Positions 55,964-63,919 of a stretch of 64,000 nucleotides of DNA are shown here, in pieces. Where the stretch lies: assembly GCF_009811415.1 (NCBI RefSeq), contig NZ_BLIG01000051.1:35158-99157 (forward strand), read 5' to 3'. Numbering within the stretch: position 1 is the stretch's first letter; each line of letters starts with the position of its first letter. Under the pieces are notes generated by a model. That model ran no database searches. It saw nothing but the letters and a program-made list of their open reading frames with translations, and was not told the DNA's origin. The position numbers and the translations under genes are program-made. Origin of the DNA: Alteromonas sp. KUL106. Its GTDB lineage: Bacteria > Pseudomonadota > Gammaproteobacteria > Enterobacterales > Alteromonadaceae.

Positions 55964-57011
55964 TCGCATTCTCACGTTTTTTATAATGCACGGTAGACAG
56001 CGCTTTTAATCTGTCTGCTGCTTGTTCGGGTGTTAAATCTCGCTGCGCCTCGGCCATCATTTCATAACCAACCATGAATTTTCGCACGCTGGCTGAACGA
56101 AGAAGCGGAGGAAAGAAATGCGCATGTAACGTCCACTCTGGGTGCGCCTCATGGTCGAATGGAGCACTGTGCCATCCCATCGAATAAGGGAAAGAGGTCT
56201 CAAATAAATTATCGTACTTCGACGTTATCTCGCCGATGATCTTAGCGAGTGAGAGCGACTGGGCACTTGATAGCGAGTGCATTGATTGTACGTCGAACCG
56301 CGGTAGCAATAGGGTTTCAAATGGCCATGCAGCCCAGTACGGTACCACAACTACCCACTCATCGTTTTGGCATACAACACGCTCTTGCTTCGCCACTTCC
56401 TGTTCTGCATAGTCGAGAAGCATGGGGGTGTTGTTTTCATTGAAGTACTGCTTTAACTGCACCACTTTTTTTGCTGGATCTGTGGGAATATGCTGTTGTG
56501 CCCATACCTGACCATGAGGATGCGGGTTTGAGCAGCCCATCATTGAGCCTTTATTTTCAAAAACCTGTACCCAGCGGTACGTTTCACCCAGCTCAGCGGT
56601 TTGCGCTTTCCACGTATTAACAACGTCTAAACGCTCTTCATCAGTAAGCTCAGGCAGCGTTTTGCTGTGATCAGGCGAAAAGCAAATTACACGACTACAG
56701 CCCTGTTCCGTTTCAAATTGAAAAAGTCCCTTTTTCTCACTCGCTTGTTCTGTGTCTTGCTTGAGCGCAGCAAAATCGTTTTGAAAGACAAATGTCCCCG
56801 TGTAGTCGGGGTTAACTTCACCATTGACTCGCGTATTGGTTGGACACAAGTAGCAGGTAGAGTCGTAAGATGGCTTTTGCTCATTGTTAGGCTCTTCTGA
56901 AGCGCCTTGCCAAGGACGCTTAGCTCGATGAGGCGACACTAACACCCACTGCCCTAACAACGGATTGTAACGGCGATGTGGATCATTTGTAGGGTCGAAA
57001 GGCGTTCCCAT
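55956..57011 (-). CDS. galT: Galactose-1-phosphate uridylyltransferase
   Basis: 351 residues from the ATG at 57011 (E. coli 348); a longer frame to 57056 is less likely. The active-site triad is in NPHPHGQVWAQQ; RRYNPLLGQWVLVSPHRAKR is the N-terminal signature, and zinc-binding Cys are in CYLCPTN. It exchanges UMP between UDP-glucose and galactose 1-phosphate. A gal-type operator lies about 50 bp before its start. galE is not in the window. Confidence 0.96.
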   Translation of the reverse strand: MGTPFDPTNDPHRRYNPLLGQWVLVSPHRAKRPWQGASEEPNNEQKPSYDSTCYLCPTNTRVNGEVNPDYTGTFVFQNDFAALKQDTEQASEKKGLFQFETEQGCSRVICFSPDHSKTLPELTDEERLDVVNTWKAQTAELGETYRWVQVFENKGSMMGCSNPHPHGQVWAQQHIPTDPAKKVVQLKQYFNENNTPMLLDYAEQEVAKQERVVCQNDEWVVVVPYWAAWPFETLLLPRFDVQSMHSLSSAQSLSLAKIIGEITSKYDNLFETSFPYSMGWHSAPFDHEAHPEWTLHAHFFPPLLRSASVRKFMVGYEMMAEAQRDLTPEQAADRLKALSTVHYKKRENANG

Positions 57012-57062
57012 AATCACTCTCTCTGAATTGGTCAGTTGCGCAATATTACGCAACACCTAATA

Positions 57063-57079
57063 GGGTTAAACGTTTACCC
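57063..57079 (-). promoter_or_regulatory. Gal-type LacI-family operator before galT
   Basis: On the minus strand GGGTAAACGTTTAACCC, a palindrome around AAACGTTT with one extra base on the downstream side, exactly the layout of the site before the TonB receptor. Confidence 0.7.
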
Positions 57080-57122
57080 TTTCAATCATATATTATGCGT
57101 CATTTTTTATCAATTAAGTAAC

Positions 57123-57164
57123 AAAGAAAATTATTTGTTAAATTAGTAACAAATAATTTTCTTT
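57123..57164. repeat. Perfect AT-rich 18-bp inverted repeat between galM and galT
   Basis: AAAGAAAATTATTTGTTA and its exact complement TAACAAATAATTTTCTTT are separated by six bases (AATTAG). It lies 17 bp past the galM stop. It could end the galM transcript, or be a protein-binding site. Confidence 0.8.
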
Positions 57165-57180
57165 TGCCATTATAGCGGAT

Positions 57181-58203
57181 TTACTGAAGGCTAAACTTAT
57201 ATTTGATTACCGCCTCAAACGTGTCTTCAGGTTTAACGAAACAATTAGGAAATTCGGGTTTGTTTGGTGCATCAGGAAAATGTTGCGGCTCTAAGCATAA
57301 CGCACCAAGCTGCTCTTCACTCTTGAGACTGCCCGTATAAAATTGCAAACCAGGTAATGTAGTATAAAGCGCCATCACAATTCCCGTGTCGGGTGCTTTA
57401 ACTGTCGCTTGTGGCTCTTCGCCATTTGGCGCCCGAAGCACATAGTTATGGTCGTATCCGCCCACCATATCAAATAAGCGATGCGTCGCTTGCTGATTTG
57501 CTCTTTGTGCTATTGGCGTTGACGTTAAGAAATCAAAAGGTGTGTCGCGTACGTCAACGAATTGTCCGGTTGGCAATAGCGTCCCATCGGCATCTGTTAC
57601 TCTTTCAGCATCAATATGCAGCTGCGTGGTGCCGACCTTAGTATCCTCACTCAAGGTAAAATAGGCATGCTGGGTAAAGCTCAGCGGGGTTTCTTTATCT
57701 GTGGTGGCTGATAACTTCAGTAAAAGTTCATTATCATTATTCAGCGTATAGCAAGCTGTCACCTTGACATTGCCCGGGAAGCCTCCTTCCCCGTCAGGAC
57801 TGGTCAACGTAAAAATTACGCTAGCGCTTTCCTCTGATTCTTGAGTGTTTGCTTGCCACACCTTTTTGTGAAAGCCGGCAAGACCGCCATGCAGATTATG
57901 CTCTCCGCCATTTTTATCAAGCTTGTGTTGCACGCCATTTAAGGTAAATGTGCCTTGGCCTATTCTATTTGCATAGCGACCAACAATTGCACCGCGATAG
58001 CTTGAGTCGTCGATATATTCTTGCAACGTATCAAAGGTCTGAACACAACTTATTACCTTGCCTTGTGCATTCTCAACGTTGATTTCTTTGATAATGCCGC
58101 CGTAGTTTAACAAGATAACAGACATGCCACTGGCGTTCTTTAATGTGTAAGCACTGACGTTTTCACCGTTCACTTTACCGAATGCAGATACCTTTATTTT
58201 CAT
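57181..58203 (-). CDS. galM: Galactose mutarotase (aldose 1-epimerase)
   Basis: 340 residues. The catalytic residues are in FTQHAYFTL (His) and LQFYTGS plus ALCLEPQHFPDAPN (Glu). The N-terminus has VILLNYGGIIKEINV and RGAIVGRYANRIGQG. It interconverts beta- and alpha-galactose, feeding GalK after beta-galactoside cleavage. It is divergent from the LacI-family gene and precedes galT. Confidence 0.95.
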   Translation of the reverse strand: MKIKVSAFGKVNGENVSAYTLKNASGMSVILLNYGGIIKEINVENAQGKVISCVQTFDTLQEYIDDSSYRGAIVGRYANRIGQGTFTLNGVQHKLDKNGGEHNLHGGLAGFHKKVWQANTQESEESASVIFTLTSPDGEGGFPGNVKVTACYTLNNDNELLLKLSATTDKETPLSFTQHAYFTLSEDTKVGTTQLHIDAERVTDADGTLLPTGQFVDVRDTPFDFLTSTPIAQRANQQATHRLFDMVGGYDHNYVLRAPNGEEPQATVKAPDTGIVMALYTTLPGLQFYTGSLKSEEQLGALCLEPQHFPDAPNKPEFPNCFVKPEDTFEAVIKYKFSLQ

Positions 58204-58233
58204 AACAAATTATTTACCTTAATATGTGCCAAT

Positions 58234-58255
58234 AAGGTAAACATAAACCTACCTT
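58234..58255. promoter_or_regulatory. Gal-related inverted repeat before galM
   Basis: The 22-bp site has outer arms AAGGTA and TACCTT, with AACATAAACC between. The arms equal those of the site before the TonB receptor, but the centre is not AAACGTTT, so it is a weaker or variant operator. Confidence 0.5.
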
Positions 58256-58296
58256 AGGCATATCACTGTGAATATCAGTACTTGAATCCAAAAATT

Positions 58297-58321
58297 AAAA
58301 CGTAGAGAGGTTATACGTTTT
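58297..58321. promoter_or_regulatory. Inverted repeat upstream of the LacI-family regulator
   Basis: AAAACGTA and TACGTTTT are exact complements 9 bp apart, about 210 bp before the regulator start. Possible autoregulatory site. Confidence 0.4.
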
Positions 58322-58528
58322 CCATTTTTTTTTATAGCGTTTAAAACGATAAATATAAAAGGCGGGATCTCTTATAGGCTAATTTCGTGGTGATAAAATT
58401 CACACTAGCTTACTGCGCTGTGGGCGCCTTTAGATGAGATGTTTTATCTTTTTTTGTAAATATAATGTACGCTATAGCTATCAGGTGTAACGGCCCTCAA
58501 TGCATAAAAAACGAAGTTAATAAAGAAA

Positions 58529-59530
58529 ATGGCAACAATAAAAGATATAGCCCAAGCCGCCGGCGTTTCCCTAGCAACCGTATCACGGGTGATCAACAAC
58601 GGACCGAAAGTGGGGAACGATACTCGAAAACGCGTTAAAAAAATCATGGAAGAAATGGGATACCGTCCCAATGCTAACGCCCGTGCGCTTGTCACTAAAC
58701 GAAGTGCCTCCTTAGGTGTGGTCATTGCCGAACTTCACGATCCGTTTTTTGCGATGCTCGCCCATGGCGTTGAGTCAGTTACCCGTAAAAATAATGTACA
58801 AATTCTGCTTAGTGCAGGCTCTATCGAAAAGGAAACCGAGCTTCGCGCTATTGAAACCTTGTTAGAACATCGGGTTGAAGCCATGGTTGTTCATAGCAAG
58901 GCGTTAGACGATGACACCCTTATTGGCTTTGCTAATCAAGTTCCGGGATTTGTATTGATAAACCGTTATATTCGCGAAATTGCAAACCGATGCGTATGGC
59001 TAGATAACGTGACCGGCGGTCGATTGATGGCTGAATATGCAATTAACCAAGGCCACGAACATGTTGCCGTTATTAGTAGTCAATATCGAATCGATGACCC
59101 CAATCATCGTCTTGAGGGCATAAGAAACGCTATCGACAATGCGAAATTAAGTTTGCCTGAGAGCATGATTGAATACGCGACGCCCGACCAAGAGGGTGGT
59201 GAGTTAGCCATGCAAAACTTACTGGCCACAGGGGCTAAGTTTACGGCTGTGCTAGCGTATAACGACGCTATGGCATCTGGCGCAATGACCATGCTGCAAG
59301 ACCATGGAATCTCTGTTCCCGACCAAGTATCTGTCGTGGGTTACGATGATGTTTTACTTGCGAAATACTGCCGTCCAAAATTAACTACACTTCGCTACCC
59401 TGTTGAGATGATGGCAGCAAAAGCAGCTGAGCTAGCGTTAAAATATGCGTCTGGAAGTACCCCGGAAGAGGGACTGACATTTAAATATACCCCTACGGTG
59501 GTAAAACGCGATTCCATCGTGAGAATTTAA
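58529..59530 (+). CDS. galR: LacI-family transcriptional regulator, probable galactose repressor
   Basis: 333 residues. The LacI helix-turn-helix is IKDIAQAAGVSLATVSRVIN with the hinge ARALVTKRS; the periplasmic-binding-protein-like domain follows (VVIAELHDPFFAML, VSVVGYDDVLLAKYCRP). Its divergent place next to galM and the GalR-like operators before galT and the receptor make it the probable controller of the cluster. The name is by context and could equally be GalS-like. Confidence 0.88.
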   Translation: MATIKDIAQAAGVSLATVSRVINNGPKVGNDTRKRVKKIMEEMGYRPNANARALVTKRSASLGVVIAELHDPFFAMLAHGVESVTRKNNVQILLSAGSIEKETELRAIETLLEHRVEAMVVHSKALDDDTLIGFANQVPGFVLINRYIREIANRCVWLDNVTGGRLMAEYAINQGHEHVAVISSQYRIDDPNHRLEGIRNAIDNAKLSLPESMIEYATPDQEGGELAMQNLLATGAKFTAVLAYNDAMASGAMTMLQDHGISVPDQVSVVGYDDVLLAKYCRPKLTTLRYPVEMMAAKAAELALKYASGSTPEEGLTFKYTPTVVKRDSIVRI

Positions 59531-59578
59531 GCTTAGGCTGTTCACACTTTTTCAAGCTGATGCCTTAAAAACGAAATG

Positions 59579-59604
59579 TACCTGCCGATGGCGGGTATTT
59601 TTTT
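59579..59604 (+). terminator. Intrinsic terminator of the LacI-family gene
   Basis: TACCTGCC-GAT-GGCGGGTA followed by eight T, 48 bp after the stop. Confidence 0.9.
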
Positions 59605-59617
59605 AGCGATTACGCAC

Positions 59618-59652
59618 CGCTTTGATAGCCTATTAAATGGCCTATCAAAGCG
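59618..59652. repeat. Inverted repeat beside the GATC cluster
   Basis: CGCTTTGATAG and CTATCAAAGCG are exact complements separated by CCTATTAAATGGC. No T run; role unknown. Confidence 0.7.
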
Positions 59653-59679
59653 CAGTTTGCGGTATTCCTGCGCAACAAA

Positions 59680-59937
59680 GATCAACACGCCCTAGACTAT
59701 TGACAAAAATACCCGCTTGATCGGTTAGCTTATAACTTTTATCCCCAAAGAAGAAATTTGCCTGATCCTACACACGTTTACGATCAAAAATTGCCATGAT
59801 CTATAGATATAGCGCTACAGGGCTTGATTTAACTAGCATTTCGTGATCACACCATCGACAAGTTAAATGATCGTGATCGACTGTCAAATAAGGCTATTAA
59901 CAGACTTACCAACAAGGTTTTCCACTAGTTATCCACA
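59680..59937. other. GATC cluster with DnaA-box-like 9-mers (origin-like segment)
   Basis: GATC occurs at 59680, 59719, 59764, 59782, 59798, 59845, 59869 and 59875: eight in 199 bp, where fewer than one is expected. A perfect DnaA box TTATCCACA is at 59929-59937 and a near match TTATCCCCA at 59739-59747. The 13-mer AT-rich repeats of E. coli oriC are not evident, and neither dnaA, mnmG nor mioC is nearby, so whether it is a chromosome origin, a DnaA-titration site or a SeqA-type site is open. Confidence 0.5.
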
Positions 59938-59952
59938 GCGAGTTAGAATGGC

Positions 59953-60816
59953 TTATTCGGTGAATCTGACTAAAAATTGTTTGTACTGTTCAATAGCATA
60001 GTCACTTTTCAACGTCGCGTTATGTGTTGCTTCAGGGATGACTGAAATATATTTTTCACTGCTTGACGCATCTTCCAGTAACTGCTGACTAATGGGATAA
60101 GGCGTTATTTTATCTTTCTCTCCAACCACCAGCCATAGCGGACCTTCGTAGTGACGCAGAATTGGGGCAATTTGCATACTATGGACTTCGTCATGCAATT
60201 TCATCGCGGTAAACGAATTTGAAAAACCCGGCACCATGTTCGCAATCAAATCTGAGATATTGTTAAATGCACCATCTAACACCAAAGCGTCAATTTTTCT
60301 GTTCGCCGCAACATAACTTGCAAAATAACTGCCTATACCCCGACCATGAACAATCGTTGGGATAGACGTATCAAACGCACTTTCTACATAGTCAAACTGC
60401 GTCAGTGCATCTTGTTTTATCGCGTTAATGCTTAACGCTTTGGCTTTATCGCTAGCCCCCACGCCTTGATAATCTAACCACAAAATATTGGCTGGCAGCT
60501 TACCCAATCTGTGAATAACACTGTTGTTTTCACTTATAGGCATGCGGTTATCTGCAAAAAATACAATATTAACAATCGGGTTGGGATAAGACACTGCCAC
60601 ACCTCGCAGTGTCAGGCCTTGTTTGTTTTTAACTTCGATACGGGTAATACCCGCCGCTGTTTTATCGTTTTGGATAGCGCCATGCAGCTTGGTAACATCT
60701 AACGACTGTTGTTCACTGTCTTGGTAGAAAAAAGCAGAGGGTGAAACGTTTATTGCGCACCCGCTGAGAGACAGACTCGCTAACAGGCCGAAAAATGCAT
60801 TTTTAAAGGTCATCAT
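59953..60816 (-). CDS. Alpha/beta-hydrolase-like lipoprotein lacking the nucleophile Ser
   Basis: 287 residues with a lipobox LSGC (Cys20). The fold is that of the YfhR/BAAT-like hydrolases: WLDYQGVGASD, then VHGRGIGSYFAS at the nucleophile elbow, VVGEKDKITPYP (Asp) and PEATHNAT (His). The elbow normally reads GRSxG; here residue 160 is Gly (codon GGT), so the usual serine is missing. Either it is inactive and binds a ligand, or another residue acts. It is divergent from the lipoprotein at 61026. Confidence 0.82.
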   Translation of the reverse strand: MMTFKNAFFGLLASLSLSGCAINVSPSAFFYQDSEQQSLDVTKLHGAIQNDKTAAGITRIEVKNKQGLTLRGVAVSYPNPIVNIVFFADNRMPISENNSVIHRLGKLPANILWLDYQGVGASDKAKALSINAIKQDALTQFDYVESAFDTSIPTIVHGRGIGSYFASYVAANRKIDALVLDGAFNNISDLIANMVPGFSNSFTAMKLHDEVHSMQIAPILRHYEGPLWLVVGEKDKITPYPISQQLLEDASSSEKYISVIPEATHNATLKSDYAIEQYKQFLVRFTE

Positions 60817-61025
60817 TTAAAACTGTCCGTGTTGAATCATTGCTGTGAAAATCTTCGTTGGCTTTAATCTGGCTGATTCTGTCTCATCATTAAGCCACTC
60901 ACTATATCGCCACTACGACTATGCTAAGTAAGCTGTTACAGTTTGCAACAGTTGTTCTGTTTCTTAGCACGGCTCATTTTCTTATACTTGAGTGTAGTTT
61001 ATCCGCACAAAACAAAAATAACTTA

Positions 61026-61631
61026 ATGAAAAATTTAATCTTTTCTATATCTCGCTTCAGGTTCTCAACGCCAGCGTTATTTATCTGTACCCTACCTTTG
61101 TTAGTCGCGTGCGAGTCTACTCCTCCTGAACTCGATTCTTCACTCATTCCTGAAGCGCAACAAAAAGACTATCAACTAACGTTATCAAAAGCTAAGGCGT
61201 GTCCCATAAAATTAATGGAACTAAGCGATTCACGGGCGAGTAGAGATTTACTTGTAGGCAGCGGCAATGTAGCAGAAGACACGTTATATACGCTTCTTCA
61301 ACAAAGCTTAGAAAAGATGAATGTTAGCTCAAATATTGACGCAAACAATAGTGTGAAGGTAGCGCTCAATCGTGCGTTTGTGAAAAGTTTGGGAACTAAT
61401 ATGGTTGCCACGGTTTTACTTAACGTTGAATACATGCCCGCTGATGCTGAAAAATACTCACCTGTCACTGTGTTTAAGGGGAAAAGCATGAGTGTCAATG
61501 TCAGTGAAGAAGAGAGCAATCAAATTGCCATTGATGCCATAAAAGCCGCCATTGATGATGCCACCAAGCGTATCAAATCGTCCTTATTACACAACTGTGG
61601 CGACGGGCTTAGCGAAATAGAGGCGATATAA
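61026..61631 (+). CDS. Predicted outer-membrane lipoprotein (weakly YajG-like)
   Basis: 201 residues from the ATG at 61026, which gives a proper lipoprotein signal with lipobox LVAC (Cys29); the longer frame from 60921 has no such logic. The rest has CPIKLMELSDSRASRDL and a pattern of alternating strands and a C-terminal helix with a Cys (LLHNCGDG), faintly like YajG. I do not recognise it with certainty. The end is followed at once by a dispersed-repeat fragment. Confidence 0.72.
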   Translation: MKNLIFSISRFRFSTPALFICTLPLLVACESTPPELDSSLIPEAQQKDYQLTLSKAKACPIKLMELSDSRASRDLLVGSGNVAEDTLYTLLQQSLEKMNVSSNIDANNSVKVALNRAFVKSLGTNMVATVLLNVEYMPADAEKYSPVTVFKGKSMSVNVSEEESNQIAIDAIKAAIDDATKRIKSSLLHNCGDGLSEIEAI

Positions 61632-61648
61632 TACCAGTCCGCATAGAT
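61629..61648 (+). repeat. Fragment of the dispersed repeat after the lipoprotein gene
   Basis: TAATACCAGTCCGCATAGAT, identical to the start of the copy at 63920; the downstream sequence differs, so only the leading part is present. Its first bases overlap the lipoprotein stop codon. Confidence 0.75.
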
Positions 61649-61734
61649 GTAAAACATTGAAGTACTGTCAATGAGCGACCCCGTTTGAGCGTTGTTTTCA
61701 CCACGCTGCGCTCACAGGCTCCCTAGCAGAACCT

Positions 61735-62319
61735 TTAGTAGATAAGCCGCGTGTTGTGCACCATAAAGCACGACATGCCGCCATCAATAGCCGCCTTCCT
61801 GCCCATGTCGGTATCTTCAAACACCACACAATGCTGGGGTGCTACACCCATTAATTCTGCTGCACGCAAAAAGGTTTCAGGGTGTGGTTTACCTTTAGAC
61901 ACATCATCGGCCGTTACCAGCGCTGCTAATTGGTCGAGCAAGCCATGTTCATTTAACACCCATTGGGCGTGCTGCCTGTCTGATCCTGTACCCACAGCAA
62001 TGGGCATGCACCCCTTGTAGTGATTAAACACATCCAGAGTATCTTGAATAAGCCTTGGAACATGATCAAGCCCTTCAAAGGCCTGTTTCTTATACGCGGC
62101 CACTTCTGACGGCTCATGGCTTTTGCCATATTTAGCATTCATCAGATGCACGGTTTCAAAGGTTGGAACACCACCTAAACTATATTGATAATCTCGGTCG
62201 AAGGGATAGCCAAATGCCTGGCACGTCAGCGCCCAAGCATCAATATGGGCGCCCATGGAATCAACCAAAGTACCGTCCATGTCAAAAATAATGGCTTTAT
62301 AGTGACTTAGGTCAATCAT
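61735..62319 (-). CDS. HAD-superfamily phosphatase (YqaB/beta-phosphoglucomutase-like)
   Basis: 194 residues from the ATG at 62319, chosen over the longer frame to 62370 because it places the catalytic motif near the start as in the family. Nucleophile Asp13 and Asp15 are in IIFDMDGTLVDS; motif II is GTGSDRQHAQW, the Lys is in KGKPHPETFL, and motif III is VFEDTDMGRKA. A cap domain (about 20-85) lies between. The family acts on small sugar phosphates such as fructose 1-phosphate; a role near gal genes is possible but not shown. Confidence 0.9.
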   Translation of the reverse strand: MIDLSHYKAIIFDMDGTLVDSMGAHIDAWALTCQAFGYPFDRDYQYSLGGVPTFETVHLMNAKYGKSHEPSEVAAYKKQAFEGLDHVPRLIQDTLDVFNHYKGCMPIAVGTGSDRQHAQWVLNEHGLLDQLAALVTADDVSKGKPHPETFLRAAELMGVAPQHCVVFEDTDMGRKAAIDGGMSCFMVHNTRLIY

Positions 62320-62356
62320 GCTGCTCACTTCCTTTTCAAATATTGTAGGGTCCATA

Positions 62357-62460
62357 CCATTAATCCGCATAGATAATTACCCGCTCAGCGAGATTTAAAA
62401 TGTTCATCGTCGCGGCGTGTTGCAGTAGATACAGTGGTTCTACATCAAGGCGACGCAACA
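62357..62460 (+). repeat. Dispersed ~100-bp repeat, copy between HAD and MFS genes
   Basis: From TTAATCCGCATAGATAATTA through CGCGGCGTGTTGC to GCGACGCAACA. The end segment has inverted arms TGTTGC and GCAACA. It shares its first ~70 bp with the copy at 63920. Confidence 0.8.
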
Positions 62461-62475
62461 AAAAGTAAAGACATT

Positions 62476-63831
62476 TTAAGCTGACAACACATCTCGGGCT
62501 TTTACCGCGTCAAAGTCACGGTCAACTTTCAGATATACCGCGTTATTTTGACTGTTTAATGTCACTTCCAATACACCAGGCACTAGACTCAGCTCGGCTT
62601 CGATGGAAGCAACATTTGAGCTATTTAACTCGGCGTTCATCATCACGCGTTTAACACGGCTCACTTCTTTAACACCAAAAATAATGAACAGCCATAGCAG
62701 AGTACTAGCAGCGCCAATGCCATAAGCTAATTCTTGCGACCAAACATCCGTGACTAAACCAGAAATCACACCACCTAAAAACGCGCCAAAAAACTGGAAG
62801 CTAGCATAAAGGCCCATGGCCGTTCCTTTTTGCCCCGCCGGTGCGATGCTCGATACCAAGGCAGGAAAATTGGCTTCCAAATAATTAAAACCAGTAAAGA
62901 AAAGCACGACCGCGGCACACACCCACCACCAGCTATGGTCTTCTAAACTGAGCGCCAAAAAAGCACCGCCCATTAACACTACACCTGTCACAAGAAGTGA
63001 CTTAGGGGTGCGACCCCTTGCCGCTCCCATCATAACAATGAGACCCACAATAGACGCGCCAAGCAGAGGTAAATAAACGCTCCAATGGCTGTCTAAAGTC
63101 ATGTCGAAATTAAGTAGAGTTACCGGTAATTGAACAAACAATAGCGTTATCAGCATGTGAAGAATCATGACGCTCACGTTTAAACGCCATAGCTGTGAAG
63201 AGAAGATTAAACGTTTTAACTGGTCTTTTTGTGGAAGTGTATCGCCACTGCTAAGCTGCACTCCGTTTGGCACTACCCATTTCACCAGTGGCATGCAAAG
63301 AATGGCCAGAATACCAGTAATACCAAACACACCGGCAAGCCCATAGTTGTTCGCAATAAGTGGCCCCAAAATAACCGCTAGATAGAATGAAAACCCAATG
63401 GCGATACCGATAACCGCTAACACTTTGGCTCGCTGGCTTTCTCGGCTTACGTCGGTAGCTAGCGCCATTATCGCGCCGGCAATTGCCCCTGCGCCTTGAA
63501 GAATACGCCCCACAATCATCATGGCCATACTGTCGGCACTGGCCGCCACAAAGCTACCCAAAGCAAAAACTGTCAGCCCCAGTAAAATGACGGGCTTACG
63601 TCCCCATTTGTCAGACATCATGCCCATAGGAATTTGCAGTGCCGCCTGGGTTAGGCCGTATCCACCCACGGCAAGCCCGACTAATAGCGGCGAATAATCG
63701 GGGTAATCCATCGCGGCCACAGCCAACACAGGCATAACCATGAACAACCCCATCATGCGTAGTACGTAAACGGAGGCGAGTGCAAGCGCGGCGCGCAATT
63801 CCAAAGCGTTCAAAGCGTCTGTTTCCCTCAA
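62476..63831 (-). CDS. yajR: MFS drug-type transporter with C-terminal YAM domain (YajR-like)
   Basis: 451 residues, 12 membrane helices, with the MFS motif MSDKWGRKPVILLG (about 73-86) and FMVMPVLAVAAMDY near the start. After the last helix comes a ferredoxin-like tail (about 390-451, ASIEAELSLVPGVLEVTLNS), the YAM domain that marks YajR. Substrate unknown. In related genera an MFS gene like this lies between uvrA and ssb; here ssb is 10 kb away. Confidence 0.88.
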   Translation of the reverse strand: MRETDALNALELRAALALASVYVLRMMGLFMVMPVLAVAAMDYPDYSPLLVGLAVGGYGLTQAALQIPMGMMSDKWGRKPVILLGLTVFALGSFVAASADSMAMMIVGRILQGAGAIAGAIMALATDVSRESQRAKVLAVIGIAIGFSFYLAVILGPLIANNYGLAGVFGITGILAILCMPLVKWVVPNGVQLSSGDTLPQKDQLKRLIFSSQLWRLNVSVMILHMLITLLFVQLPVTLLNFDMTLDSHWSVYLPLLGASIVGLIVMMGAARGRTPKSLLVTGVVLMGGAFLALSLEDHSWWWVCAAVVLFFTGFNYLEANFPALVSSIAPAGQKGTAMGLYASFQFFGAFLGGVISGLVTDVWSQELAYGIGAASTLLWLFIIFGVKEVSRVKRVMMNAELNSSNVASIEAELSLVPGVLEVTLNSQNNAVYLKVDRDFDAVKARDVLSA

Positions 63832-63919
63832 TAAATAAAATCAAAAAACAAAAAAACAAAAAAGCGCGCAGAGAATACCTGTTTCTGCAGCATCAAGAAT
63901 ACGGTCGCGAAGTGTAGCA

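Larger units (their letters stand above)
58204..58528. other. Divergent promoter region galM / LacI-family regulator
   Basis: 325 bp holding one gal-like palindrome near galM (58234-58255) and one different inverted repeat toward the regulator (58297-58321). No gene. Confidence 0.65.
59531..59952. other. Intergenic region with terminator, hairpin and GATC cluster
   Basis: 422 bp without a gene. Left to right: the regulator's terminator (59579-59604), an inverted repeat (59618-59652), and an origin-like segment (59680-59937) described separately. Confidence 0.7.

Noticed and set aside
60921..61025. N-terminal extension of the lipoprotein at 61026
   Set aside because: It would bury the lipoprotein signal behind another hydrophobic stretch; the internal ATG gives a normal lipobox position.
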